From Polyangiaceae bacterium (GTDB lineage Bacteria; Myxococcota_A; Polyangia; Polyangiales; Polyangiaceae): DNA of 64,000 nt. Numbering within the stretch: the stretch's first letter is position 1; each line of letters begins with the position of its first letter. Shown one piece after another: positions 1-7,813 of this stretch. The stretch lies in assembly GCA_020849655.1 (NCBI GenBank), contig JADLFU010000211.1, positions 1 through 64,000 of the forward strand, read 5' to 3'. The position numbers and the translations under genes are program-made. The notes beneath the pieces are model-generated. The model did no database searches. It was not told the origin of the DNA and saw nothing but the letters and a program-made list of their open reading frames with translations.

Positions 1-123
1 AGCCGGATTGGGCTGGAACCGCGCGCAGGCGTGGCCGTGCCACGTCGAGCACGGTTTCACCCAAGGCGGCCGAAGGACGCGAGGAATCCGGCGCTCGCGA
101 CGAAGGGCCCCCGAAATCCATGC
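1..123 (+). repeat. Dispersed structured repeat, copy A (truncated by window edge)
   Basis: This stretch matches 46229-46351 without gaps at about 90% identity (about 12 mismatches in 123 bases by eye). It keeps the hairpin CCGTGC/GCACGG (35-40 with 49-54, 8-base loop). A second hairpin around a GAA triloop (66-71 with 75-80) carries one G-A mismatch. Here the repeat does not lead into a kinase gene. It ends exactly at the stop codon of the convergent gene 124-1047. Most differences would change residues in any reading frame, so a coding role is unlikely. It could be an orphan leader, a small RNA or a mobile-element remnant. Its left part lies outside the window. Confidence 0.75.
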
Positions 124-1047
124 TCAGAACCTGCGCGCGAGCGACAGCCCGCCAGCGCCCGGGCCGAACCACGGCGCGATCGCGGTCTCGCGCCTCGGGC
201 TCGTCGCGAGCAGGTAGCCGCCCACGCCGAGGCCGGCCGCGCCGAGCACGAAGCTCACGCCGCTCACCTTGCCGAGCGTGCGCCCCGCGTCGGCCGCGTC
301 GGCGCCCGCCTGGTTGCAGCGCTTGTCTGCGTCGCAGTTGGCGTCGACAGTGGATTTCTTGCCGAGCACCATGACGCCGGTGACGACCCCGACGCCGAAG
401 ACGACCCCGCCCGCGCCGAGCGCGATCCACCCGGCGGTGCGCCTGCCGCCGCTCGAGCCCGCGGCGTCGGGCCGAGGCGCGGGGCCAACCGCTCCGTCCG
501 CAAGAGGCCCTGCATCGACCTCGAGGGACTGCTGCGCGCCCTCGGCGATCGTCACGCGCCTCGTGGCGGGCCGGCGCCCCGCCGCGCGCACCTCGATCTG
601 ATGCTCGCCCGGATCGACCGGGAGCGCGACGCCGAGGCTCGCGGCGCCGAGCTCGCTGCCGTCTCGAGCGACGACCGTGCCCGCGGGCGCGCTCGCCGCG
701 AGGCGGATCGTCAGCCGCGGGGTGCGCTTGTCGAGCCTGGCCGCGCGCGCGATCGCGATGGGGACGCGCTCGTCGCTCGCGGGGAGGCGCTGCGCGACCT
801 CCCGGAAGTACTGCCACGCGGTCGCGAGCTTCCCGAGCTTCTCCGAGCAGTCTCCGAGGTTGAACACGGTGCCGGGCGCGGGATCGAGGCGGTTCGACTC
901 CTCGAACTTCGCGCACGCCGTCGCGTGGTCACCCCTGTCGGCCGCCGCCCTGCCCTGCACGAAGAGCGCCTCGGCGGACGCGGCGTCGCCAGCGAAGGCG
1001 GCGGAGGAGGCGAGCAGCGGCGCGAGCAGCAGGCGGAGGCGCGGCAC
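124..1047 (-). CDS. Exported TPR-like protein with two C-terminal membrane segments
   Basis: This 307-residue protein begins with a signal peptide (about residues 1-19, AFA-G cleavage). A TPR-like helical region follows (about 25-100), with the motif common in myxobacterial proteins of this kind (ACAKFEESNRLDPAPGT). A beta-rich PEGA-like segment comes next (about 110-180). Two hydrophobic segments (about 206-229 and 261-281) flank a loop with two cysteines. It starts 48 bases after the kinase gene 1096-2505 on the same strand, so the two probably form an operon, with this protein as a membrane or periplasmic partner of the kinase. The exact function is unknown. Confidence 0.8.
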   Translation of the reverse strand: MPRLRLLLAPLLASSAAFAGDAASAEALFVQGRAAADRGDHATACAKFEESNRLDPAPGTVFNLGDCSEKLGKLATAWQYFREVAQRLPASDERVPIAIARAARLDKRTPRLTIRLAASAPAGTVVARDGSELGAASLGVALPVDPGEHQIEVRAAGRRPATRRVTIAEGAQQSLEVDAGPLADGAVGPAPRPDAAGSSGGRRTAGWIALGAGGVVFGVGVVTGVMVLGKKSTVDANCDADKRCNQAGADAADAGRTLGKVSGVSFVLGAAGLGVGGYLLATSPRRETAIAPWFGPGAGGLSLARRF

Positions 1048-1095
1048 GACGCGGAGCGTACTTCGCCGGCCGCGCGCTCGTCGACGACGAACGCG

Positions 1096-2505
1096 CTAGT
1101 GGCGCTTGTCGTAGGGGTTCGAGCCCGGCGCGGTCACGGGCTTCGTGTCGACGGGCGGCGACGCGGTGGGCGGGGGCTTGGCTCCAGGCTTGCCCGTCGG
1201 CTTGGTCGTCGGCGTCGCGGGGGGACGCTTCGTGCTCGCGGGCTTGGCGTCTGCGTGGGGCTCCGCGGCGCTGGGCGCCGGCTCGACGACGGGCTTGGCA
1301 TCGGTGGTCGCCGCGGGCGGCGAGGGCTGCGCCGCCGAGGGAGTGGGCGGCGCGGTGGCGATCTCGCCCAGCGTGCTCGGCTTCGGCTTGTCACTCGGAC
1401 GAAACGCGAGGAGCGCGACGACGCCCACGAGCACCGCCGCGCCGCCCGCGACGAGCGCCCACGGCACACGACGGGCGGGGGGCGTCGAGTGAGAGTCCGC
1501 GCCGACGACCATCGGGCGGCTCGCCGTCTCGTGGTGCACGATCGGCGGCGACGGGGTGGAGACGAGCGTCTCGCCGTCGTGCGTGATCACCGACGGAGGC
1601 ACGACCGTGACCCGCGTGTCGGTGAGCTCGAGCGCGAGCACGCCCTCGAGCGCGTCGCGCATCTGCCGGGCGGACTGCCAGCGATCGGCCGGATCGAACG
1701 CGCGCGCCTTGTCGACGAGGACGACGAGCGCCTCGGGCAGCGACGGCGCGACCTTCGCGAGCGAGCGCGCGGGGCTCGTCGCCGCGAAGATGAGGTACTC
1801 GTTGGCGGTCTCGGCGCGGTGCACGTTGTGCCCCGTCAGCAGCGTGAACATCGTCGCGCCCGCGGACCAGACGTCGCTCCGCTCGTCGACCAGCTCCGCG
1901 CGCCCTCGCGCCTGCTCCGGCGACATGAACGCCGGGGTGCCAAGGAGCGTCCCCGCCATCGTCCCTCCCGAAGACTGCCCCGACAGCTCGCGCACGCGCG
2001 CGATGCCGAAATCGAGCACCTTGAAGGTGCCGTCCTTCGTGAGGAAGAGGTTCTCGGGCTTGACGTCCCGGTGCACGATCCCCTGCTCGTGCGCGGCGGC
2101 GAGCACGTCGAGCAGCTTCGCCGAGAGGCCGACGATCTCCGCGACCGGCAGCCTGCCTCCGAGGCGCTCCCTGCGATCCTCGAGCGTCTCGCCGTCGAGC
2201 AGCTCCATCACGAGGTACGCCGCGCCGTCGTCGGTGACGTCGTCGTCGATGACCTTGACGGTGCCCGGGTGCTCGACGGTGTTCGCGACGTAGCCCTCGC
2301 GCAGGAACCGCTGCGTGATCGACTGATCGAGCGCGACCTCCGGGTGGAGGAGCTTCAGCGCGGCGCGGCTCTTGTTCCGGTGCGTGACGGCGAACACCGT
2401 CGCCATGCCGCCGACCCCGAGCACGGAATTGACCGTCCACTTCCCGCCGATCACGGTGCCGACTCGCGCCTCGGAGCGCTGCACGACGTCAGGGGACACG
2501 GCCAT
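1096..2505 (-). CDS. Membrane-anchored Ser/Thr protein kinase
   Basis: This 469-residue protein has a complete Hanks-type kinase domain: glycine loop GVGGMATV (30-37), lysine 51, HRDVKPEN (145-152), DFG (165-167) and SPE (195-197). One transmembrane segment (about 349-368) is followed by a long Pro/Ala/Thr/Lys-rich tail, presumably periplasmic. This is the usual PknB-like layout with the kinase inside the cell. No recognised sensor domain is present. The downstream neighbour 124-1047 is a likely operon partner. Substrates cannot be predicted. Confidence 0.93.
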   Translation of the reverse strand: MAVSPDVVQRSEARVGTVIGGKWTVNSVLGVGGMATVFAVTHRNKSRAALKLLHPEVALDQSITQRFLREGYVANTVEHPGTVKVIDDDVTDDGAAYLVMELLDGETLEDRRERLGGRLPVAEIVGLSAKLLDVLAAAHEQGIVHRDVKPENLFLTKDGTFKVLDFGIARVRELSGQSSGGTMAGTLLGTPAFMSPEQARGRAELVDERSDVWSAGATMFTLLTGHNVHRAETANEYLIFAATSPARSLAKVAPSLPEALVVLVDKARAFDPADRWQSARQMRDALEGVLALELTDTRVTVVPPSVITHDGETLVSTPSPPIVHHETASRPMVVGADSHSTPPARRVPWALVAGGAAVLVGVVALLAFRPSDKPKPSTLGEIATAPPTPSAAQPSPPAATTDAKPVVEPAPSAAEPHADAKPASTKRPPATPTTKPTGKPGAKPPPTASPPVDTKPVTAPGSNPYDKRH

Positions 2506-2573
2506 CGCGGCGGGAGACTACCAGACCGAGGTGCGTACGCCCGGCGCCGGCTGCGCCTTCCCGAAATAAGGAT

Positions 2574-2604
2574 GCGCCGCGGTGGGAGGCGACCACCGCG
2601 GCGC
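2574..2604 (-). terminator. Hairpin, probable terminator of the 55-residue gene
   Basis: A perfect 12-bp inverted repeat (2574-2585 with 2593-2604) encloses a 7-base loop. It lies about 70 bases past the stop of the minus-strand gene 2675-2842. On that strand it is followed by a short T-containing stretch (ATCCTTATTTC), weak but consistent with a factor-independent terminator. It also separates that gene from the kinase gene 1096-2505. Confidence 0.6.
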
Positions 2605-2674
2605 GCGAGAAGCGGGATGACGAAAGCCAAGTGCTGCGCCGCTGCCCCTCGGGCGCGGCGAGGCGCGGAGAGGG

Positions 2675-2842
2675 TCAGTCCTCGTCGAGCTCGAAGGGAT
2701 CCTTGTCCCAGTCGATGTTCTCGGCGTCGAACGTCGCCTCCTGGACCATGTCCTCCATCGAGAAGCCGACCTTGAAGGACGGGCGGATCTCGTCGCGGGT
2801 GAAGTCGGCGAACGTGCTGTAGAAGCTACGGGGAGCGGCCAT
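2675..2842 (-). CDS. Acidic 55-residue protein of unknown function
   Basis: I place the start at the ATG ending at 2842. It is preceded by GAAGGAG nine bases upstream, a good ribosome binding site, and the reading frame further upstream lacks protein character. The 55-residue product is soluble and acidic, especially at its end (DWDKDPFELDED), with aromatic residues near the N-terminus (SFYSTFADF). No family is recognised. It lies divergently from parA with about 320 bases between them, and a terminator hairpin follows it. The strong ribosome site and terminator argue that this is a real, independently expressed gene. Confidence 0.75.
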   Translation of the reverse strand: MAAPRSFYSTFADFTRDEIRPSFKVGFSMEDMVQEATFDAENIDWDKDPFELDED

Positions 2843-3164
2843 GGTCGTGTTCTCCTTCGGTGGGAAGCAGGCGGGGCGAGAGCGGCAGGACAGCGGCCAG
2901 CCGAACCGCCGCGCCGTCGCCCCAGAACGATCCCCGCAGCACCCGGAGCGTCGAAGCGCTCGGCTGGGCGGTGAGGACATCGTCGGGGAGCAAGGTCGGG
3001 CGTCGCATCGGCAAAACCACTTACACCTACATCTGGTCACACTGTATCCAGAACACCTTCATCCCCCAAGAAAGCGCCGTCGAATTGTCAAGCACCGAAC
3101 GACGAGGGGCGCGCGCGCTTGGCTTTGGTCGAGGCCCGCGGTACGGCGCCCACCTCCGAAGCCC
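2843..3164. other. Divergent intergenic region upstream of parA
   Basis: This 322-base gap separates the 55-residue gene (minus) from parA (plus). It is visibly more AT-rich than its surroundings around 3010-3100, which fits promoters for both directions. I could not assign convincing -35/-10 boxes. I saw no parS-like palindrome or other ordered repeat. Upstream extension of the parA frame here has no ParA character. Confidence 0.5.
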
Positions 3165-3929
3165 ATGGTCCAGAGCGCGCACGTCTTCGCCGTCGCAAAC
3201 CAGAAGGGCGGCGTGGGCAAGACCACCACCGCCGTGAACCTCGCCGCGAGCCTCGCCGCGGCCGAGCACCGCACGCTCTTGCTCGACTTCGATCCGCAGG
3301 GGAACGCGTCGAGCGGCGTCGGCGCGCACCCGCGCACGATCGATCGCAGCGTCTACGACGTCGTGTCGGGGCGGGCGACGCTCGCCGACGTCATCCGCCC
3401 GACCGAGATGCCCCACCTCTTCGTCGCGCCCGCGACACCGGATCTCGCCGGCGCGGAGCTCGAGCTCGTCGACGATCCCGCGCGCGCGACGCGGCTGAAG
3501 TCCGCGCTCGAGAGCGTGTCGGGCGCCGGGTACGCGTACGTGATCATCGACTGCCCGCCGGCGCTCGGCCTCCTCACGATCAACGCGCTGGTCGCCGCGG
3601 ACCGCGTGATCGTGCCGCTGCAGTGCGAGTACTACGCGCTCGAGGGCCTCACGCAGCTGGTCGCGACGATCGACCGCGTCCGCGCGTCGTTGAACCCGGA
3701 GCTCACGGTGGAGGGGATCGTGCTCACGATGTTCGACGCGCGGAACAACCTCGCCCACCAGGTCGCCGCCGAGGTGAAGAAGCACTTTCGCGTGTTCGAG
3801 TCGGTCATCCCGCGCAACGTGCGGCTCTCGGAGGCGCCGTCGCACGGCAAGCCCGCGCTGCTCTACGACGCGGCCTCGAAGGGCGCGCAGGGCTACCTCG
3901 GCCTCGCGCGGGAGGTGATCGGCGCATGA
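3165..3929 (+). CDS. parA: Chromosome-partitioning ATPase ParA (Soj)
   Basis: This 254-residue protein has the deviant Walker A box KGGVGKTT (about 14-21) near its start. It also has the ParA signatures DFDPQGNASSG, IIDCPP and VPLQCEYYALEG. Length and motifs fit chromosomal ParA, which binds DNA non-specifically when ATP-bound and is stimulated by ParB during origin segregation. The ATG at 3165 puts the P-loop where the family has it. Its stop overlaps the parB start by 4 bases. Confidence 0.95.
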   Translation: MVQSAHVFAVANQKGGVGKTTTAVNLAASLAAAEHRTLLLDFDPQGNASSGVGAHPRTIDRSVYDVVSGRATLADVIRPTEMPHLFVAPATPDLAGAELELVDDPARATRLKSALESVSGAGYAYVIIDCPPALGLLTINALVAADRVIVPLQCEYYALEGLTQLVATIDRVRASLNPELTVEGIVLTMFDARNNLAHQVAAEVKKHFRVFESVIPRNVRLSEAPSHGKPALLYDAASKGAQGYLGLAREVIGA

Positions 3930-4795
3930 CCCCGAAGGACAAGCCGCGCGCGCTCGGGCGCGGCCTCGACGCGCTCCTGCCGGTCGCGCCGGCGAGGGGG
4001 CCGGCGGGCGCGGACGCGGGGATGTTCGTCTGCCCGATCGAGCGGATCGTCCCGCAGAAGGGCCAGCCTCGGCAGCACTTCGACGCAGCAGCCATCGACG
4101 AGCTCGCGCAGTCACTGAAGGAGCACGGGCTGCTCGAGCCGCTCGTCGTGCGCAAGGTCGCGGGCGACAAGTACGAGCTCATCGCCGGCGAGCGCCGGTG
4201 GCGGGCGGCGCAGCGCGCGGGCGTCCTCGAGGTGCCCGTCGTCGTGAAGGACGTGAGCCCGGCGCGCGCGTTCGAGCTCGCGCTCGTCGAGAACGTGCAG
4301 CGCGCGGACCTGAACCCGATCGAGCTCGCCGAGTCGCTCGATCGGCTCCTGCGCGAGCACGGCCACACGCACGAGACGCTGGGCGGCGCGCTGAAGAAGG
4401 ACCGCACCACCATCACGAACGCGCTGCGCCTCCTGAAGCTCCCCGGGCGCATCCGGCGCTTCGTCGTCGACGGGCGGCTCTCGGAGGGGCACGCGCGCGC
4501 GCTGCTCGGCGCGCGGGACGAGCGCGCGATGGAAGGGATCGCCGACCAGGTCGTGAACGGGCGCCTGTCGGTGCGTCAGACCGAGGCGCTCGTGCGCGCG
4601 GCGACCAAGCCCGCCAAGGGCCCCGGCCAGCGCCCCGAGCAGCGGCCCGCGTCGGTGCGCGACGTCGAGGCGAGGCTGATGCGCCGCCTCGGCTGCAAGG
4701 TCGAGCTCGACGACAAGAAGGGCCGGGGGCGCGTCGTCGTGCACTACGGCAGCCTCGACGAGCTCGACCGCGTGCTCGCGATCATCGAGCGCTGA
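3926..4795 (+). CDS. parB: Chromosome-partitioning protein ParB (Spo0J)
   Basis: This 289-residue protein begins with the motif that contacts ParA (RALGRGLDALL, about 8-18). The ParB/sulfiredoxin-like domain follows, with the CTP-binding motif GERRWRAAQ. Next come a helix-turn-helix region (DRTTITNALRLLKLPGRIR) and a C-terminal dimerisation domain. It should load at parS sites as a CTP-dependent clamp and spread over nearby DNA. The ATG at 3926 overlaps the parA stop (ATGA), so the two are translationally coupled. I found no parS palindrome within the window. Confidence 0.95.
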   Translation: MTPKDKPRALGRGLDALLPVAPARGPAGADAGMFVCPIERIVPQKGQPRQHFDAAAIDELAQSLKEHGLLEPLVVRKVAGDKYELIAGERRWRAAQRAGVLEVPVVVKDVSPARAFELALVENVQRADLNPIELAESLDRLLREHGHTHETLGGALKKDRTTITNALRLLKLPGRIRRFVVDGRLSEGHARALLGARDERAMEGIADQVVNGRLSVRQTEALVRAATKPAKGPGQRPEQRPASVRDVEARLMRRLGCKVELDDKKGRGRVVVHYGSLDELDRVLAIIER

Positions 4796-4858
4796 CGCGG
4801 CGCAGAGAAGTCGCGGCGGCGTCACCTCGCTGTCACACGCGAGGCCGACAAAGCGCGC

Positions 4859-6115
4859 GTGCGCACCCGGATCCTGCTCACGCTGGTCGCCGCCTGCTCC
4901 TCCTCGATCGCCGCGGACCCGCCCCGCGCGCCCGAGCCGCGCGAGCAGAAGGCCAGGTGGTACGAGAAGCTGACGGTCCGCGGGTACGGGCAGGTCCGCT
5001 ACAACCGCCTCGGCGCGGACCTCGGCCTGTTCGGGGAGAAGAACGACCGCTACACGAGCCCGCTCGGCGACAGGTCGATCGGCCGCCGCAACGGCCTCTC
5101 GATCCGCCGCGCCCGCCTGATCGTGCAGGGCGACGTGACCGAGCGCGTGTTCGTGTACGTCCAGCCCGATTTCTCGAACACGATGGGCGACGCGACCCAC
5201 TTCGTGCAGATGCGCGACTTCTACGCTGACGTCGCCCTCGACGAGAAGAAGGAGCTCCGCCTCCGCGTCGGTCAGTCGAAGGTGCCCTACGGCTGGGAGA
5301 ACCTCCAGTCGAGCCAGAACCGCCTGACGCTCGACCGCAGCGAGCCGATCAACACCGCGATACCCGGCGAGCGAGACCTCGGCGTCTTCGCGTACTACGC
5401 GCCCGCGTCCCGGCGCGCGCTCTTCAAGCGGCTCGTCGACGACGGCCTGAAGGGCTCGGGCGACTACGGCGTCGTCGCGCTCGGAGTGTACAACGGACAG
5501 GGCGCGAACCAGGTCGAGAAGAACGACAGCCGCCACGTCGTCGCGCGCGTCTCCTACCCCTTCGAGGTGGGCGGACAGATCCTCGAGGCGGGCGTCGCTG
5601 GCTACTACGGGAAGGTCGTCGTCCCGCTCGGCGCCGGCGCCAACGTCCCGCGCATCGAGGACGCGAGCGGGCGCGACGTGAACGACCTGAGGGACATGCG
5701 CGCGCAGACCGCGTTCGTGCTGTACCCGAGGCCCGTGGGGCTCCAGGCCGAGGTCAACGTCGGCGTGGGCCCGGAGACGCGCGACGGCGTGCTGAAGGCG
5801 CGATCGCTGTGGGGCGGCTACGGGATGCTGACGGCCAAGATCGGCGCCTTCATGCCGTTCGTCCGGTACCAGCGGTACCACGGCGGCCGAAAATCGGAGA
5901 TCAACGCGCCGACCTCGCGCGTGTCAGAGATCGAGCCGGGCGTCGAGTGGCAGCCCGACAAGGCGTTCGAGCTCACCGTCAGCTACGCGTACGGGCGCCG
6001 CACCTGCGTCGCCGAGAGCAAGGACCACACGCGCTGCGGCTACGACGACTTCAAGGCGGGCTCGACCGGCGTCACCGGCCAGATGCTGCGCGTCCAGGCG
6101 CAGTTCAACTACTAG
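4859..6115 (+). CDS. Phosphate-selective porin (OprO/OprP family)
   Basis: This 418-residue outer-membrane protein starts with GTG at 4859 and has a signal peptide ending near SIA-A (about residue 19). The body shows alternating beta-strand patterns typical of OprO/OprP porins (VRGYGQVRYNRL, SIRRARLIVQGDVTERVFVYVQPDF, LRLRVGQSKVPYGWENLQSS). It ends in aromatic FNY, the usual signal for outer-membrane assembly. It would form a beta-barrel for anion, probably phosphate, uptake. No pho or pst genes are nearby, so the substrate is inferred only from the family. Its stop shares a CTAG with the convergent gene 6112-6369. Confidence 0.85.
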   Translation: MRTRILLTLVAACSSSIAADPPRAPEPREQKARWYEKLTVRGYGQVRYNRLGADLGLFGEKNDRYTSPLGDRSIGRRNGLSIRRARLIVQGDVTERVFVYVQPDFSNTMGDATHFVQMRDFYADVALDEKKELRLRVGQSKVPYGWENLQSSQNRLTLDRSEPINTAIPGERDLGVFAYYAPASRRALFKRLVDDGLKGSGDYGVVALGVYNGQGANQVEKNDSRHVVARVSYPFEVGGQILEAGVAGYYGKVVVPLGAGANVPRIEDASGRDVNDLRDMRAQTAFVLYPRPVGLQAEVNVGVGPETRDGVLKARSLWGGYGMLTAKIGAFMPFVRYQRYHGGRKSEINAPTSRVSEIEPGVEWQPDKAFELTVSYAYGRRTCVAESKDHTRCGYDDFKAGSTGVTGQMLRVQAQFNY

Positions 6116-6369
6116 GCGGCGACGGTCTCGCCCGAGACCTCCGCGGTCGCGGGGCCGTACGCCACGCAGCGCTCCTCCGCGACGATACGCAACAGCTCGT
6201 CCTTGCTGAGCAGCCCCGCGTCCATCGCCGCGCGCATGTACCCGTCGACGTAGCCGTGCGCGCGCGCCAGGCGGGCGTACGCCGCGCCGTCCGTGCGGGC
6301 CGCGAAGACATCCTTCAACATCGTGCGAAGCTCAGCGACAACCTCGGCCTTCTCGCGCATCGTCCTCAT
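6112..6369 (-). CDS. Small helical protein of unknown function
   Basis: This 85-residue protein is predicted largely alpha-helical, with no signal peptide or membrane segment. The C-terminal half (RCVAYGPATAEVSGETVAA) looks flexible. Residues 8-60 look like a two-helix unit (EVVAELRTMLKDVF, YARLARAHGYVDGYMRAAMDAGLLSKDELLRIV). I do not recognise the family. Its TAG and the porin's TAG lie on opposite strands of the same CTAG, so the two genes overlap tail to tail by 4 bases. Confidence 0.65.
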   Translation of the reverse strand: MRTMREKAEVVAELRTMLKDVFAARTDGAAYARLARAHGYVDGYMRAAMDAGLLSKDELLRIVAEERCVAYGPATAEVSGETVAA

Positions 6370-6460
6370 TCCTCCGGTGCACGGGGCCTTATCGGGGCCG
6401 CCGAGGCCGGGCCAACTTCGCGACGAACGGTCGCCGCAACGAGCCCGAGGATGACGCGCG

Positions 6461-7717
6461 CTACGGCCCCTCGACGAGCGCGACGCCGTCGCCCTCCACG
6501 CACACGAGCTCGTCGCCCACCGACGCGTGCGCGCTGACCGCGCCCGAGAGCGCGATGAGCGCGTCGGGGCGGGCCCACACCCGCTGCCCCGGCAGCACCT
6601 CGAGGCTCACCAGCGCGCGCGGCACCTCGAAGATCAGCGCGCCGCGCCCGGAGAGCAGCAGCCCCTCCACGCCCTCGGACGGGAACGCCTGCACCTCGAG
6701 GGCGAGCGCGGCGTCGAACGCCACGACCGCGTCCTCGCGCGCGAGCACGGTCTCGCCGTCCAGCTGGCACGCGACGAGCCGAAACCCGGTGCGCGGCGTG
6801 AGCCACAGCGCGCGCGCGCCGGTCACCGACGCGAGGGGCGCGGTGTCGCCGCCGAGCCGCGGCCCGCGCGCCTCCGCGCGGGAGATCGTCGCGTCACCGA
6901 TCACCGCGTGCACGACGCTCTGCCTGCACCTGGCCGGGCCGCGGGGAGACCAGAGCGCGCCCCCCTCTCCGAACGGCGCCACCCTGCCCTCGGCCGGCGG
7001 CGTCGCGAGGATGGTGCGGACGAACCCCTCGAGCGACGGCGCGAACCCGGCGCTCGGCGGCTCGCTCACCGACATCGGCAGCGGCGGCGGCGGGAGCGAG
7101 GGCCGCTCCGCTCGGACGGCGCCGAGGCTGACGGGGGGCGGCGCGCTCGGGCGCACGCTGGGCGGCGCGCCCCCGCCCGGAGGGAGCGACGGGAGCTCGC
7201 CTCGCGCGTCGGCGATCGCCTCGAGGATCGCGGTGACGCCGATCGACGCCGGGGGGCCGCCGAGCAGCTCGTCCATGCGCCGCGCCATGCCGTCGTGCCC
7301 CCCGCGCGAGAACGCGTCGCGAGCCCGTGCGTACTCGCCGAGGCGCTCGTGCGCGAGCCCGAGGTACCCCCACGCGCGGGGCAGATCGGGAGACTGCTCG
7401 AGCACGCCCTCGAGCAGGTTGCGCGCGAGCGACGGCTGGCCGGTCTTCAGGTAGCAGAGCGCGAGGTTCAAGCGCGGCGTGCGCTGGTCCGGGAAATCGC
7501 GGACGATCTCGGAGAAGATCCCGATCGCGCGCGGGTACATCCCGAGCCGGAAATACACGACCCCGAGCAGATCCTGGCTCTTCGGATCGAGCGGCCGCAG
7601 CCGCAGCGCCGCCTCGAGCTCCTCCTTCGCCTCGTGGACGTGATCGTCCTGCAGCAGCTCCGTCCCGCGGTAGAGGTGGAACAGGAAATCTTCGTTGGAC
7701 GGCGCGCGCGGGGGCAA
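6461..7717 (-). CDS. TPR protein with C-terminal AIM24-like domain
   Basis: This 418-residue protein starts at TTG (7717). Residues about 10-150 form several tetratricopeptide repeats (KEELEAALRLRPLDPKSQDLLG, then PRAIGIFSEIVRDFPD and LARNLLEGVLEQSPDLPRAW). A Pro/Ser-rich linker covers about 175-230. The C-terminal 150 residues are beta-rich and resemble the AIM24/TerD-like fold (GLLLSGRGALIFEVPRAL, LEVLPGQRVWARPDALIAL). TPR domains bind partners and the role of AIM24 domains in bacteria is unclear. It is divergent from the kinase gene at 7814 across 96 bases. Confidence 0.75.
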   Translation of the reverse strand: MPPRAPSNEDFLFHLYRGTELLQDDHVHEAKEELEAALRLRPLDPKSQDLLGVVYFRLGMYPRAIGIFSEIVRDFPDQRTPRLNLALCYLKTGQPSLARNLLEGVLEQSPDLPRAWGYLGLAHERLGEYARARDAFSRGGHDGMARRMDELLGGPPASIGVTAILEAIADARGELPSLPPGGGAPPSVRPSAPPPVSLGAVRAERPSLPPPPLPMSVSEPPSAGFAPSLEGFVRTILATPPAEGRVAPFGEGGALWSPRGPARCRQSVVHAVIGDATISRAEARGPRLGGDTAPLASVTGARALWLTPRTGFRLVACQLDGETVLAREDAVVAFDAALALEVQAFPSEGVEGLLLSGRGALIFEVPRALVSLEVLPGQRVWARPDALIALSGAVSAHASVGDELVCVEGDGVALVEGP

Positions 7718-7744
7718 CCGGGCTGTCGTACACCGGTGGGCCGG

Positions 7745-7757
7745 CGGGTGTCACCCG
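7745..7757. promoter_or_regulatory. Palindrome in divergent promoter region
   Basis: CGGGTG-T-CACCCG is a perfect 6-bp inverted repeat around a single base. It sits midway between the divergent starts at 7717 and 7814, in a position suited to an operator. A palindrome this short in GC-rich DNA may be chance. Confidence 0.3.
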
Positions 7758-7813
7758 GGGCGCCCGCGATCACTTGTGCGTCGCCGTCCTGACACGTGTT
7801 ACAACGAAGGGTG

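Noticed and set aside
31-2775. Long plus-strand frame of 914 codons
   Set aside because: It is antisense to the kinase and its partner, Arg-rich and without domain features; such frames are expected at this GC content.
3000-5000. parS or replication-origin signals near parAB
   Set aside because: Short CACGTG cores occur in the window but none in a full parS palindrome, and I saw no cluster of DnaA boxes.
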